Assembly (NCBI RefSeq): GCF_009363555.1
Contig: NZ_CP045372.1
Location: 868,001 to 932,000, forward strand
Direction of reading: 5' to 3'
DNA length: 64,000 nt
Origin: Sulfitobacter sp. THAF37
GTDB lineage: Bacteria; Pseudomonadota; Alphaproteobacteria; Rhodobacterales; Rhodobacteraceae
Shown: in pieces, positions 53,157 to 62,577 of the stretch
How positions within the stretch are numbered: position 1 is the first letter of the stretch
Layout of the letters: every line of letters begins with the position of its first letter
The notes under the pieces: model-generated
Seen by the model: only the letters and a program-made list of their open reading frames with translations
Databases searched by the model: none
Told to the model about the DNA's origin: nothing
Position numbers and translations under genes: made by a program

Positions 53157-54287
53157 GTGACTAATCAGGATATTAGCATCGACAACACCGCCTCCGGGCG
53201 ACCTGCGGTGCTGCCTGATCACGATACGGACGACACCCCCCGGATCGCCATCGGACCAAAGCTGCAGCAACGTGCCGCAACCGCGCAATCGCGGGGCGGG
53301 CCGATCAGGTTGCTGCCGACGGAATTGGTCGGCGTGCATCTGGTCCGCCTGCCGAAATCCCGGGCCCGGCAGCGTCCCGCGCTCCTGACATTCGCGGTGG
53401 AAGAACGAATTGGCGTGCCGATCGACCGCGTGCGCGTGATCGAGGGGCCGCATGACACAAAGGATGGTCAGGCCCTTGCGATGGTCTGCGACCGCCAGAT
53501 CCTTGACCGGCAGGCGGGGCAGCGGCTGCTGCCGGATTTTCTGCTAATCCCCCGGCCACGGGAAACAGACTGGGCGGTCTGGCAAGAGGACGAACGCGCC
53601 ATCGTCCGCACGTCAGAGGGTGCCGGTTTCGCAGTTGCCGCATCCGCGTTGCCGCTACTGTGGCGTCGCGCGGGACGGCCCTCCGTCACCTCGTTGCATG
53701 ATCCTGTACCGGAGGAAATGGACGCTCGCGATGTGTCATCTGCACCGCCCCCGCCGGATGCCGCCGATCTTGCCTTCAGCTTCGACCAGCAAAACCGCAA
53801 ACGGACACAGCTGCGCCGATTGGGCGTGTCCGCCGCGGCGATCTGCATCCTCGCGGCGCTGAGCCATCTGGTCTTCCTCGCCGCCGATACCTGGGCGTTG
53901 CGGAACCTTGCCGCAGAGGCGCAGCAGCGCGCGCAGGCGGCAGTGGCAGAGCGGCTGCCCGGCGTCACCTTGACCGCTGATGCCGGGCCGATACTGGCCC
54001 GCCTTTCGCCCCGCGCGCAGGCCCCGGAACGAGGCACCTTTCTGCCCCTGCTCACCCGCATCACCGCTGCACTGGCGGAAACCGACAAACCGCTGAGCTT
54101 TCGCAGGCTGGCGTGGAGCACGCAGAACGACGAAATGGTTGTCCTCGTGCAAAGCAGTGGGTTGACCGACCTCCAAGCCGTTCAACAGAACCTGGAGGCG
54201 CAGGGTTTTACCGTGCGCAGCGGTGCCGCCAGCGCCAGCGATGGCGGGGCCGAGGCGGAGCTTCGGATCAGTGAGGGGGCATCATGA
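53157..54287 (+). CDS. gspL: type II secretion protein L
   Basis: 376 residues. A cytoplasmic actin-like N-domain (VCDRQILDRQAGQRLLPDFLLIPRP, AGFAVAASALPLLWRR) is followed by one membrane helix near 225-245 and a periplasmic ferredoxin-like domain. It recruits GspE to the membrane. The GTG at 53157 has AAAAGG nine bases upstream; the longer frame from 53100 overlaps the divergent promoter. Overlaps gspM by four bases. Confidence 0.88.
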   Translation: MTNQDISIDNTASGRPAVLPDHDTDDTPRIAIGPKLQQRAATAQSRGGPIRLLPTELVGVHLVRLPKSRARQRPALLTFAVEERIGVPIDRVRVIEGPHDTKDGQALAMVCDRQILDRQAGQRLLPDFLLIPRPRETDWAVWQEDERAIVRTSEGAGFAVAASALPLLWRRAGRPSVTSLHDPVPEEMDARDVSSAPPPPDAADLAFSFDQQNRKRTQLRRLGVSAAAICILAALSHLVFLAADTWALRNLAAEAQQRAQAAVAERLPGVTLTADAGPILARLSPRAQAPERGTFLPLLTRITAALAETDKPLSFRRLAWSTQNDEMVVLVQSSGLTDLQAVQQNLEAQGFTVRSGAASASDGGAEAELRISEGAS

Positions 54288-54739
54288 AAGCGGGTTTCGA
54301 AAAGCTATCTGCTCGGGAGCAGGTTTTGATCCTTACGGTCCTGCCCCTCGCCCTTGTGGTGGCAACCTGGCATTTCGCCTGGAAACCGCTGTCGGCGACA
54401 AGAGACCGGCTGACAAATGACATCGCGACGTATCAGCTGGTCGCGGACACCGCCGCCATGACGGTGGCGGTACCGGACCGACCGCCCTCCACCGACCAGA
54501 CGCCAATCGCGACCCGTATCACCGATGCCGCCGCCGATGCCGGTCTGCCCCTTCGCCGTCTCGAACCCGAAGGCAACGGCATGCGGATCAGCGTCGATGA
54601 CGTGCCCTTTGCCACGGTGCTGCTGTGGCTGGCCGACCTCGAGGCGACGCATGGTGTCATCGTGACCGCGACCGAATTCAACCGCAGACCTGAGCCCGGC
54701 ATCGTATCGGCCCGGATGCTGCTGGAGACACTGAATTGA
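54284..54739 (+). CDS. gspM: type II secretion protein M
   Basis: 151 residues: a short cytoplasmic start, one membrane helix (LSAREQVLILTVLPLALVVATWHF) and a small periplasmic domain with LPLRRLEPEGNGMRISVDDVPFATVLLWLADLE, the usual GspM pattern. Partner of GspL. Its stop overlaps the TTG start of gspE. Confidence 0.87.
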   Translation: MKAGFEKLSAREQVLILTVLPLALVVATWHFAWKPLSATRDRLTNDIATYQLVADTAAMTVAVPDRPPSTDQTPIATRITDAAADAGLPLRRLEPEGNGMRISVDDVPFATVLLWLADLEATHGVIVTATEFNRRPEPGIVSARMLLETLN

Positions 54740-56235
54740 CAGCCGAACAGCCCCTGCCCCGTCTCGCCTATGGCTTTGCCCAATCACAGGGCGTCGTCCT
54801 CGCCGCCGAAACGGATGGGCCGGTCTGCCGCTACCGCGCCGATGCCCCGGTCGAGGCTCTGGTCGAAGCGCAGCGCGTCATCGGCAGGCATCTGAAATTC
54901 GAGGAAGTTTCGGCCAGCGAATTCGAAGACGCGCTTGGCGGCATCTACCGCGACTCGGCGACCGAGGCCGCCCAGGTGGCCGCTGACGCGGACGACAACC
55001 TCGCCGCGCTTGCAGATACCGCCGCCTCGGTCGATGACCTATTGGCCCAGAACGATGACGCACCCGTCGTCCGCCTGATCAACGCGCTGCTGCTCGAAGC
55101 CGTAAAGGAAGGAGCGTCGGATGTTCATATCGAGACGGAAGAGCGCAGGCTGCTGGTCCGCTTCCGTATCGACGGCGTTTTGCGTGAAGTGATCCGCCCC
55201 AAGCGCGCGCTTGCTCCGCTGCTTGTCAGCAGGATCAAGGTAATGGGCAAGCTCGACATCGCGGAAAAGCGCATGCCGCAGGACGGGCGCGTGTCCCTGC
55301 GGGTGGGGGGATACGATCTGGATGTGCGGATCTCCACTATTCCATCGCAATTCGGCGAAAGGGTCGTTCTGCGTCTGCTGGACCGCGGCCAGACTCTGCG
55401 CGGCATCGACCACCTGGGCCTGAGCGAGAGGGACAATGCCGCGCTGAAACGCATCCTGACCCGGCCCGACGGCATGGTGCTGGTGACGGGCCCGACCGGT
55501 TCGGGCAAGACGACGACACTTTATGCCGGACTGGACATGCTGAACGATCGTCAACGCAACATCATGACCGTCGAGGACCCCATCGAATACACGATGGACG
55601 GCGTCGGTCAGATGCAGGTCAATGCCAAGACCGACCTGACCTTTGCCCGTGGTTTGCGCGCCATCCTGCGCCAAGACCCCGATGTGATCATGGTGGGCGA
55701 GATCCGAGACCGCGAAACCGCACAGATTGCGGTGGAAAGTGCAATGACCGGTCATTTGCTGATCTCTACCCTGCACACCAACACCGCCATCGGTGCCGTG
55801 GCGCGGCTTGTGGAAATGGGGGTCGAGCGTTTTCTGCTGGCGCCCATGTTGCGCGGTCTGATCGCGCAGCGGCTGGTCAGACGCAACTGCCCGGACTGCA
55901 GCGCCGACCATACGGTAACAGAGGCGGAAAGCGATCTGCTGTCGGGCCAGTTGGACGCCGGCACGGTCATCGCAAGAAGCGCCGGCTGCGACAACTGTCA
56001 TGACACCGGCTTTCGCGGTCGGATGCCGCTCTACGAGGTGATCGAGATCGACACCGCGCTTGAACGGATGATCCACGAAGGCCGATCCGAGGCCGAGCTG
56101 ATCGCCGCCGCCCGCGCCCGCGGACCGGGCATCCTGGCCGACGGGATCGAGAAGATCCTCGCCGGACAATCCACGCCGCAGGAGGTCGCCCGCGCTGTTC
56201 ACGAAGACGCCATTGCATCGGAAGGCGCGGCCTGA
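54736..56235 (+). CDS. gspE: type II secretion ATPase
   Basis: 499 residues from a TTG coupled to gspM. The N1 region is followed by the ATPase core: DVHIETEERRLLVRFRIDGVLRE, Walker A GPTGSGKTTTLYAGL, Asp box TVEDPIEY, Walker B DPDVIMVGEIRDRETA and His box GHLLISTLHTNTA. The zinc domain has CPDC and CDNC. It energises pseudopilus growth. Confidence 0.95.
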   Translation: MTAEQPLPRLAYGFAQSQGVVLAAETDGPVCRYRADAPVEALVEAQRVIGRHLKFEEVSASEFEDALGGIYRDSATEAAQVAADADDNLAALADTAASVDDLLAQNDDAPVVRLINALLLEAVKEGASDVHIETEERRLLVRFRIDGVLREVIRPKRALAPLLVSRIKVMGKLDIAEKRMPQDGRVSLRVGGYDLDVRISTIPSQFGERVVLRLLDRGQTLRGIDHLGLSERDNAALKRILTRPDGMVLVTGPTGSGKTTTLYAGLDMLNDRQRNIMTVEDPIEYTMDGVGQMQVNAKTDLTFARGLRAILRQDPDVIMVGEIRDRETAQIAVESAMTGHLLISTLHTNTAIGAVARLVEMGVERFLLAPMLRGLIAQRLVRRNCPDCSADHTVTEAESDLLSGQLDAGTVIARSAGCDNCHDTGFRGRMPLYEVIEIDTALERMIHEGRSEAELIAAARARGPGILADGIEKILAGQSTPQEVARAVHEDAIASEGAA

Positions 56236-57458
56236 TGCCCGCCTTTGCCTACCAGGCGCTGGACCCGCAAGGGAAAACTGCCAAGGGCGTGATCGAGGCT
56301 GCCAGCGCGTCGGGTGCGCGCAGCGCATTGCGGGCAAGAGGGCTTTCGCCGCTTTCCGTCGATGCGACGCATCAGAAAAAGGTGGCAGGTCAGCAAGCCG
56401 CCACGCCGATCTTTTTGCGCAACCGGGTGTCGGGCCGGGCCCTGACCCTCCTCACCCGGCAGCTTGCCACGCTCATCGCCTCCGGGATCGGGGTGGAACA
56501 GGCCCTCAAGACCGTCGCGGACCAGACCCGGCAACCGGTGGTCTCTTCGTTGCTGCTGAACCTGCGGGCCGCGGTGCTGGAAGGGCGCAGCTTTGCCCAG
56601 GCGCTGGGCGATTACCCCCAGACCTTCGGCGACTACTACCGCGCCTCCGTGGCGGCGGGAGAAACCTCCGGCCAGTTGGGTCAGGTGATGGAGCATCTGT
56701 CCGGCTTCGTCGAAACACAGGCAAAGAACCGGCAGACGGTAAAACTCGCTCTGCTCTACCCGGCGATACTGGCGGTGGTTTCTCTGGCGGTGATTATCGC
56801 CTTGCTGACCTTTGTCGTGCCCGACATCGTCCGCGTCTTTACCTCGCGCGGGGCCGAATTGCCTTGGCTCACACGGTCACTGATCGCAGTCAGCGATTTC
56901 GTGAACCGGTGGGGCCTGGTGGCGGCGGCAGTTATGGTCGGCGCGGTTATTGCGGGCGCTGCACTGTTGCGGCAACCTGCGATCCGTCTGCGCTGGCACC
57001 GGCTGCTGGCGACATCGCGGCTGACGCGCGGCTTCACGCTCAAGTCGAACGCGGTTCAATTCTCAGGCACGCTGGCCACACTGACGGTCAGCCGCGTGCC
57101 GCTGGTCGATGCCCTGACCGCCGCGGCGCAGACCGCGCCGAACCTGCACATCCGCGCCAGGGTGAGCGAAGCGGCAAGCCGGGTAAAGGAGGGCACGGCG
57201 CTGTCTCGCGCTCTGGACGATGCGCGGGTTTTTCCGCCGATGCTGATCGCGATGGTCGCCAGCGGAGAGGCGGGGGGCGTGCTGGGCGCGACGCTGACCC
57301 GCGCCGCCGAAGATCAGGCCCACGACATGAACGCGCTTGTGTCGACATTGGTCGCCCTGGTCGAACCCGCGGTACTGCTGATCATGGGCGGAATCGTGAT
57401 GGTACTTGTGCTGTCGATCCTGCTGCCGATCGTGAACCTCAACAACCTGGTCGGATAG
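56235..57458 (+). CDS. gspF: type II secretion platform protein F
   Basis: 407 residues with two T2SSF repeats (TRQLATLIASGIGVEQALKTVADQTRQPV and FSGTLATLTVSRVPLVDALTAAAQ) and three membrane helices, ending VMVLVLSILLPIVNLNNLVG as usual. Starts in the gspE stop. Polytopic platform of the pump. Confidence 0.95.
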   Translation: MPAFAYQALDPQGKTAKGVIEAASASGARSALRARGLSPLSVDATHQKKVAGQQAATPIFLRNRVSGRALTLLTRQLATLIASGIGVEQALKTVADQTRQPVVSSLLLNLRAAVLEGRSFAQALGDYPQTFGDYYRASVAAGETSGQLGQVMEHLSGFVETQAKNRQTVKLALLYPAILAVVSLAVIIALLTFVVPDIVRVFTSRGAELPWLTRSLIAVSDFVNRWGLVAAAVMVGAVIAGAALLRQPAIRLRWHRLLATSRLTRGFTLKSNAVQFSGTLATLTVSRVPLVDALTAAAQTAPNLHIRARVSEAASRVKEGTALSRALDDARVFPPMLIAMVASGEAGGVLGATLTRAAEDQAHDMNALVSTLVALVEPAVLLIMGGIVMVLVLSILLPIVNLNNLVG

Positions 57459-57469
57459 GTTTCAGGGCG

Positions 57470-58216
57470 TCAGAACAGGTATTCGACGATGACCGGGCCA
57501 GATGTCGGCATACCGGGAATCAATGTCGCGCCTTCCGGTTCGACCCTGAGAATGAGCCGCCTGTCGCCCGCGATGGTGATCTGCCCCAGTTCGCCGTCCC
57601 GGTCCGATACAACCGCCCGTGCGTCATCGCCTTGGGTGCTGAGATCGACCGTCATCTGCGGTATCGTCATATCGCGTCCCAGCATGTCCTTGCACTGCCC
57701 ACCGTCGACCTGGATCACTCCGCTGGCCGCGGCTGCACTGCGCGATATCGACACCTCCTGGATGTCCACCACGGCACGCGAGGTGCAGTCGCTGATCAGC
57801 GGCTCCGGTATCAGCGCCAGCAGGCCGGGACCCGCCCGGCCCGAGACCGACCTGGCCGACAGGCTGGCAAACCCGCCAACGACCTGCGCTTCCAGCCGTG
57901 TGTCGGGACCTTCGAGCGTCACATCCGCCAGTGCCCGCAGGCGCCAGAGCTCGGATTCGCGCAGATCCCAGTCCAGCGTATATCCGCCTGCCAGCGTTGC
58001 CCGTCCGGCACGGATATTGCCATATAACCCTGTAACTTGAGCAGGGACTGTGGCAACCTCACGAAGCGCGGAGGCGGGCAAGGTCACGATCAGGGCAACC
58101 ACAAAAACGAGGACGAAAAGGCATGCTGCACCCAGAATTCTCGCAATCCAACCGGCAACGGACCACGAATGGGTCGCTGTCGCGGCGGCGTCTGTTGCAG
58201 ATACTGGGCGGGTCAT
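57470..58216 (-). CDS. gspN: type II secretion protein N-like
   Basis: 248 residues with one membrane helix (about 24-46, ARILGAACLFVLVFVVALIVTLPASA) and a beta-rich periplasmic part containing GNIRAGRATLAGGYTLDWDL, RLEAQVVGGFASL and a Cys pair, a GspN-like composition. It is opposed to the rest of the right gsp arm. Its ATG at 58216 lies inside the plus-strand LpoA-like gene, so the two 5' ends overlap by 94 bases; no later start would keep the membrane helix. Confidence 0.72.
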   Translation of the reverse strand: MTRPVSATDAAATATHSWSVAGWIARILGAACLFVLVFVVALIVTLPASALREVATVPAQVTGLYGNIRAGRATLAGGYTLDWDLRESELWRLRALADVTLEGPDTRLEAQVVGGFASLSARSVSGRAGPGLLALIPEPLISDCTSRAVVDIQEVSISRSAAAASGVIQVDGGQCKDMLGRDMTIPQMTVDLSTQGDDARAVVSDRDGELGQITIAGDRRLILRVEPEGATLIPGMPTSGPVIVEYLF

Positions 58217-59262
58217 CGGCGCTTTTCGGTCTGGGGGCCTGTGACGGCGGATTTTCGTTGGGCGGCGGCAGCGACCTGCCGCCAGCAGGGGCAATCGGTC
58301 AGGCGGCGCTGCTGGCCCCCCTGTCGGGGAGTCGCGCTTCAATAGGTCAGATCATGGCCGCAACTGCAAGCCTTGGCGGTCAGCCCACCAACCTTGGCGC
58401 CGAGGTCGCGGTGGTGGATGCGGGCGACGATGCCGCCACCGCCGTCACCGCGGCAACGACAGCTGTCGCTTCGGGCGCAAAGATGATACTTGGCCCGCTG
58501 TTCTCGGCGCAGGCGCGGGCAGTTGCGGCTGCCGTCGGACGCAACGTACCTGTCGTGTCGCTGTCGAACGACAGTTCGATCGCGGGTGGAAACCTGTTCG
58601 TTTTCGGCCTTACCCCGCAGCAATCAGCCCGCGCCGTGATCGGCTTCGCCGCCACGAGAGGCAAGAGAAATATCGCGGTCGTGGTCCCGCCCGGCGCCTT
58701 TGGCCAACTGGCCGCAAGCGCCGCGCAAACTTCCGCACGCGCCTTTGGCGTCACCATGCCCGCCCCGCTGACGCTGGCCTCTGCCGATGGGGTTGTCGCG
58801 CGACTGAAAGAGGCCAACAGCGGCAAACTGCCCGATGCCGTCTACCTGCCGGTTGTCGGCGGCCCGTTCGAAGCACAGGCGGGCGCGCTTAAGGCGGCTG
58901 GAGTACAATTGCTCGGCTCGGAGCAATGGGGTGCCATCGCGCCGTTCCGGGTTCCCGCCCTGATCGGGGGATGGTTTGCCGCGCCGGACCCGGTCCGGTT
59001 CGAAGCCTTCGCCACCGCCCTGGAAAGCGAGGCCGGCAGCGAAGCGGGGATCGTTGCAGGGCTGACTTTCGACGCTGTGGAAATGGCGCGTATCCTGGGC
59101 CGGCTGGACAGACAATCCCGCAGCGGCTTGCTGCGCGAGGCTGGTTTTGACGGGGTTCTCGGCCCCTACCGCTTTACCAAGGACGGGCAATGCGAACGGG
59201 GCCTTGCGGTGCTGAGCGTGGTGCAAGGGGCCACGACGTTGATCGGCGCTTCCGCCGCATGA
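58123..59262 (+). CDS. LpoA-like (penicillin-binding protein activator) Tat lipoprotein in the gsp operon
   Basis: 379 residues. SRRRLLQILGGSSALFGLGAC carries a twin-arginine motif and a lipobox (LGAC, near residue 40), so it is probably exported folded and lipidated. The rest is a type I periplasmic-binding fold like alphaproteobacterial LpoA/LppC proteins: QAALLAPLSG, SGAKMILGPLFSAQARAVA, NVPVVSLSNDSSIAGGNLFVFGLTP and RGKRNIAVVVPPG. LpoA activates peptidoglycan synthases. Here the gene lies between gspF and gspJ and overlaps gspJ by four bases, so a role in letting the secretion machine through the wall is an attractive inference. Confidence 0.75.
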   Translation: MLHPEFSQSNRQRTTNGSLSRRRLLQILGGSSALFGLGACDGGFSLGGGSDLPPAGAIGQAALLAPLSGSRASIGQIMAATASLGGQPTNLGAEVAVVDAGDDAATAVTAATTAVASGAKMILGPLFSAQARAVAAAVGRNVPVVSLSNDSSIAGGNLFVFGLTPQQSARAVIGFAATRGKRNIAVVVPPGAFGQLAASAAQTSARAFGVTMPAPLTLASADGVVARLKEANSGKLPDAVYLPVVGGPFEAQAGALKAAGVQLLGSEQWGAIAPFRVPALIGGWFAAPDPVRFEAFATALESEAGSEAGIVAGLTFDAVEMARILGRLDRQSRSGLLREAGFDGVLGPYRFTKDGQCERGLAVLSVVQGATTLIGASAA

Positions 59263-59792
59263 CCCACCGCCCGGCCCCGCGCGATGCCGGGATAACGCTG
59301 ATAGAGATGCTGGTGGCACTGGCCATCTTCGCCCTGGTGGGCCTTGCCTCTTTCACCACGCTGGACACGATCCTGAAGGTGCGGGACAGAACCGACAACA
59401 GGCTGGAACGGCTGGCCCAGATCGACCGGGCGCTTGTCGTCTTCTCCCGCGATCTGCAACAGGCCGATCCGCTTGGCCTGACGCTTCAGGACGGCGTCCT
59501 GCGCACGGAAATGTCGCAAGGCCTGCGGTATCGCGCCTACCGATCCATGGACGGCGCGCTGGTGCGTGAAACGGGTGCGCGGTTCGACGATGCACCAAAG
59601 CAGCAGACGCTCTTCGCCCCGCTGCAGGCGGCTTCCTTTCGGGTTCTGTCCGCCTCAGGCACCTGGTCGGACATCTGGCCGGTGGAGAACGGCATCTACC
59701 CCAAGGGGGTTGAACTGACTTTGACCGTGGAGCGGGAGCCTGAACGCACGGTCCTGCGTCTGGTTGCGCTGCCCCAGGTCGTGCTGCCATGA
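59259..59792 (+). CDS. gspJ: type II secretion minor pseudopilin J
   Basis: 177 residues. Prepilin site DAG|ITLIEMLVALAIFALVGLASF with Glu at +5; ERLAQIDRALVVFSRDLQQADP and the C-terminal GVELTLTVERE fit GspJ. ATG overlaps the LpoA-like stop; its stop overlaps gspK. Confidence 0.92.
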   Translation: MTHRPAPRDAGITLIEMLVALAIFALVGLASFTTLDTILKVRDRTDNRLERLAQIDRALVVFSRDLQQADPLGLTLQDGVLRTEMSQGLRYRAYRSMDGALVRETGARFDDAPKQQTLFAPLQAASFRVLSASGTWSDIWPVENGIYPKGVELTLTVEREPERTVLRLVALPQVVLP

Positions 59793-60652
59793 CTGATGAT
59801 CGCGGTGTGATACTGATCAACGTGCTGGTGGCTCTCGCGCTGGGGGCAACCGTTGTGGTGCTGATGTTCACCTCGCAGGAAACGCTGCTGGACCGGACCC
59901 GCCGCGCGGCCAACGCGTCACAGGCCGAGGCGCTGGCCCTCGGGGCCGAAACCTCTGCCGTCACCGCCCTGCGACGCGACGCGATCGAGGCACCGGATAC
60001 CGACCATTACGCAGAGAGCTGGACCATTGCCGCGCAGGAGGAAGTCGCGATTTCCGCCGGGCTTTTTTCCGTCAGGATTGAAGATGCGCAATCAAGGTTC
60101 AATGTGAACCTCCTTGCGGCACCGGGTGTGGCCCCCCAGCTTGTGCTGCGCCGTCTGCTCGCCGTCCTGGAATTGCCGGAAACGGCGGCAGATACGATGA
60201 TTGCCCATCTTGCCCGCAACGGCCCGCAGACAAGCCTGGACCATTTCACCGACCTTCCCGATGACGTCCGGGCGGTCCTGGCACCGCATGTGGCTTTTCT
60301 GCCGCGAGGCGGGACCGTGAATGTGAATACGGCAGGCCTGCCGGTGCTGGCAGCCGTAACAGGCAGCGCCACGACAGCGCGGCAATTGCTGAAGAAAAGG
60401 GAACGCAGCGGCTTTCTGACCAAAGAAGATCTGCTCGATGCGGGTGTCATCGCGCTGACGAACGCCGGTTTCACTTCGGACGTTTATGATGTCACCGTCA
60501 AGGCCGAGGTGGACGGGACCGAAGTCATCCTGCGCAGCCGTATCCTGCGCGCCGAGGTGGCAGGCCAACCCGTGGCGCGCGTCATCTCGCGACGGTTCGG
60601 AGTCGAAGCCCGGTCGTCGGATGCAGACTTCACCCGCCCGGATGGGTTCTAG
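59789..60652 (+). CDS. gspK: type II secretion minor pseudopilin K
   Basis: 287 residues. Prepilin site DRG|VILINVLVALALGATVVVLM lacks Glu at +5 (Asn), as is normal for the tip protein GspK. FSVRIEDAQSRFNVNLLA and GTVNVNTAGLPVLAAVTG, followed by helix-hairpin-helix-like repeats, are typical. Caps the pseudopilus with GspI and GspJ. Last gene of the arm. Confidence 0.93.
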   Translation: MTDDRGVILINVLVALALGATVVVLMFTSQETLLDRTRRAANASQAEALALGAETSAVTALRRDAIEAPDTDHYAESWTIAAQEEVAISAGLFSVRIEDAQSRFNVNLLAAPGVAPQLVLRRLLAVLELPETAADTMIAHLARNGPQTSLDHFTDLPDDVRAVLAPHVAFLPRGGTVNVNTAGLPVLAAVTGSATTARQLLKKRERSGFLTKEDLLDAGVIALTNAGFTSDVYDVTVKAEVDGTEVILRSRILRAEVAGQPVARVISRRFGVEARSSDADFTRPDGF

Positions 60653-60678
60653 GGATAGGGCCAGTTCACATAACGAAC

Positions 60679-60704
60679 GCGGCCGCCCGGGGGGGGGCGG
60701 CCGC
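60679..60704 (+). terminator. GC-rich hairpin after gspK
   Basis: GCGGCCGCCC/GGGCGGCCGC, perfect 10-bp stem with a G6 loop (part of a run of nine G), 26 bases after the gspK stop and between convergent genes. No U run. Confidence 0.45.
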
Positions 60705-60741
60705 GAATGGTCAGGTGTCATCCCGCCGAAGCGGGCGTCGA

Positions 60742-60942
60742 TCACGGATTGAACGGTTCACGCTCTGGGGTCAGCACAAGCGCAATGTTGTCCAGCGAGA
60801 TCGGCGTGTCGTTCCGATCCTGCTGGAACGCGCGGTTGAAGTCGCCACCCAGAAGGGCAAGCCCGTTGGCGATACCGCCGCCGCCGCCACAGGCGACGAG
60901 AACTGCCGCGCAGACCGCAAGGATCGAGATATTCTTTAACAT
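60742..60942 (-). CDS. small lipoprotein downstream of the DUF4331 gene
   Basis: 66 residues. Signal with lipobox LVAC (Cys18) and a glycine run behind it, then NGLALLGGDFNRAFQQDRNDTPISL. AAAGGAG lies six to seven bases before the ATG at 60942. It starts 24 bases after the DUF4331 stop, so the two form an operon. Function unknown. Confidence 0.7.
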   Translation of the reverse strand: MLKNISILAVCAAVLVACGGGGGIANGLALLGGDFNRAFQQDRNDTPISLDNIALVLTPEREPFNP

Positions 60943-60966
60943 CTAAAGTCTCCTTTAAGTTGCGGT

Positions 60967-62577
60967 TTAATTGTTCGGCGAACCGGGGATCGGTGTCCGC
61001 AGGTAGGGGAAGCTATCTGCCAGATCCATCGAGGACAGCGGCGCACCGTCGGTCAGGGCGACCGTGCCAGCTGGTGCGTCTTCCGGAGCACAAAGGCCCA
61101 AGTTGATGTTGTCCTGATCGGCACCGAGTTCGTCACCCAGCGGGACATCGTGGCACAGACGGCCCATGACCACGCGAAGGGCGATATCCACCGTGTCGTC
61201 ACCGGGGCGACGGCCATTGGGGAAACCTGCGAGATCCTCGCCCACGACACCAAAGGTGCTCTGGTTGGCGCGGAGTGTCGGCGGGACCGCAGTATTCAGC
61301 CGCATCATCTCGGATGCATTGGCCGGATCGAAGTCAGCCGGTTGGTTCAGCCCTGGAAAACCGGTCAAGAACGCCGTCACAAGGTCATTCCGCGGAAAGT
61401 TCGAAGGCGCAATGTTGTCGGTCCCGAATTCGCCGTTGGGATTGAACAGGGCATTGATGAGCGCCGGAAGCGTCGGGTTGGTCACGTAGACCGCCAGTGC
61501 GCTGTCCTGCGTCGGTTCGGCGGCGTTGAACAGATCCTTGTCCGGAAGGCCGATGACCACTTCGTTGACAAGCGGGTTGGACAGACGGGATTGCTGGACC
61601 CAGGCACCGCCATAGACGGAGGTTGCCTCGTAGGTCGGCGAGGGGTCTTCCAGTTCGGCCTGCGGCAGGCTTGCCGTGGTCCATGCACCGATGACGGGGT
61701 CGTCACCTTCGGTCAGGCAGGAGATCGGCACTTCCAAAGCCAGCGAAGTGACGTTGGCCTTGCCCACGAGGTCGTCGTTGGCCCGGTCCTGCGTGATGCC
61801 ACCCGGAAACGGATCGGCGACATTGTACTGTGGCCACTCGGCACTGGGCTCACCCTGGATCGGAACCAGGTTCACAAGGTCGAAGATCTCGCCAAGGTTG
61901 ACGGCAAAGGCTTCCGAACGCTGACCCACAAACACCTTGGCGCTGCCATCGCAGCCCGGGATCGTGACGTCATCATAGATGTAATTGTTGGCGTACTGCT
62001 CATAGTCCGGCAGCGTCTTGTTACCGATGTTATCCACCGGCTTTGTGAACGTTGTGCCTGCACCGGGCGCGGACAGAGCTTCTGCGGTGCCGCTGCGACG
62101 GTCGCCGCGCACGACGTTAACCGTGTACTGCTCCGTTTCGCCAAGGTTCGCTGTCGGGCTATCTGCGGTGATTCCGCCTGCCGCACGCAACGGGATCGCA
62201 ACCATTTCGCCATTGATGTTCAACTGCGCGCCGGTGCCGTTTACCAAGCTGTTGTCGAACTGGAACTGGAAGGTAATTTCTTCCATCGCATCGCCATCAT
62301 TGTCGATGTGAATTTCATACAGCGCATCAGGGTCCATGGTGAAGTAGTTCGGACCGCCATAAGGCGCCTGAAGCGGAACATAGTTCGCGATCAACGTCAC
62401 ATAGTCTTCGCGGCCCGGTTCGTAGCTGCGGAAAACATAGAAATCCGTTGCATCCACTTTCGGCTGCTCCGTGATCCCGGGCGCCTCTCGGTGCGAAGAC
62501 GCACCTACCATCGTTGCCGAGACGCAGGCGACCACCGCCGACGACCCTAGCAGGAATTTTCTGATTGGTGTCTTCAT
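60967..62577 (-). CDS. DUF4331 exported protein
   Basis: 536 residues with a signal peptide (residues 1-26 ending VGA). The mature start SSHREAPGITEQPKVDATDFYVFRSYEPG is the hallmark of DUF4331. Further family stretches include YEIHIDNDGDAMEEITFQFQF, NPLVNEVVIGLPDKDLFNA and GRRPGDDTVDIALRV. Many Asp/Asn residues suggest calcium binding. No enzymatic role is known to me. It lies beside the gsp genes and could be a secreted client, which is only inference. Confidence 0.9.
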   Translation of the reverse strand: MKTPIRKFLLGSSAVVACVSATMVGASSHREAPGITEQPKVDATDFYVFRSYEPGREDYVTLIANYVPLQAPYGGPNYFTMDPDALYEIHIDNDGDAMEEITFQFQFDNSLVNGTGAQLNINGEMVAIPLRAAGGITADSPTANLGETEQYTVNVVRGDRRSGTAEALSAPGAGTTFTKPVDNIGNKTLPDYEQYANNYIYDDVTIPGCDGSAKVFVGQRSEAFAVNLGEIFDLVNLVPIQGEPSAEWPQYNVADPFPGGITQDRANDDLVGKANVTSLALEVPISCLTEGDDPVIGAWTTASLPQAELEDPSPTYEATSVYGGAWVQQSRLSNPLVNEVVIGLPDKDLFNAAEPTQDSALAVYVTNPTLPALINALFNPNGEFGTDNIAPSNFPRNDLVTAFLTGFPGLNQPADFDPANASEMMRLNTAVPPTLRANQSTFGVVGEDLAGFPNGRRPGDDTVDIALRVVMGRLCHDVPLGDELGADQDNINLGLCAPEDAPAGTVALTDGAPLSSMDLADSFPYLRTPIPGSPNN

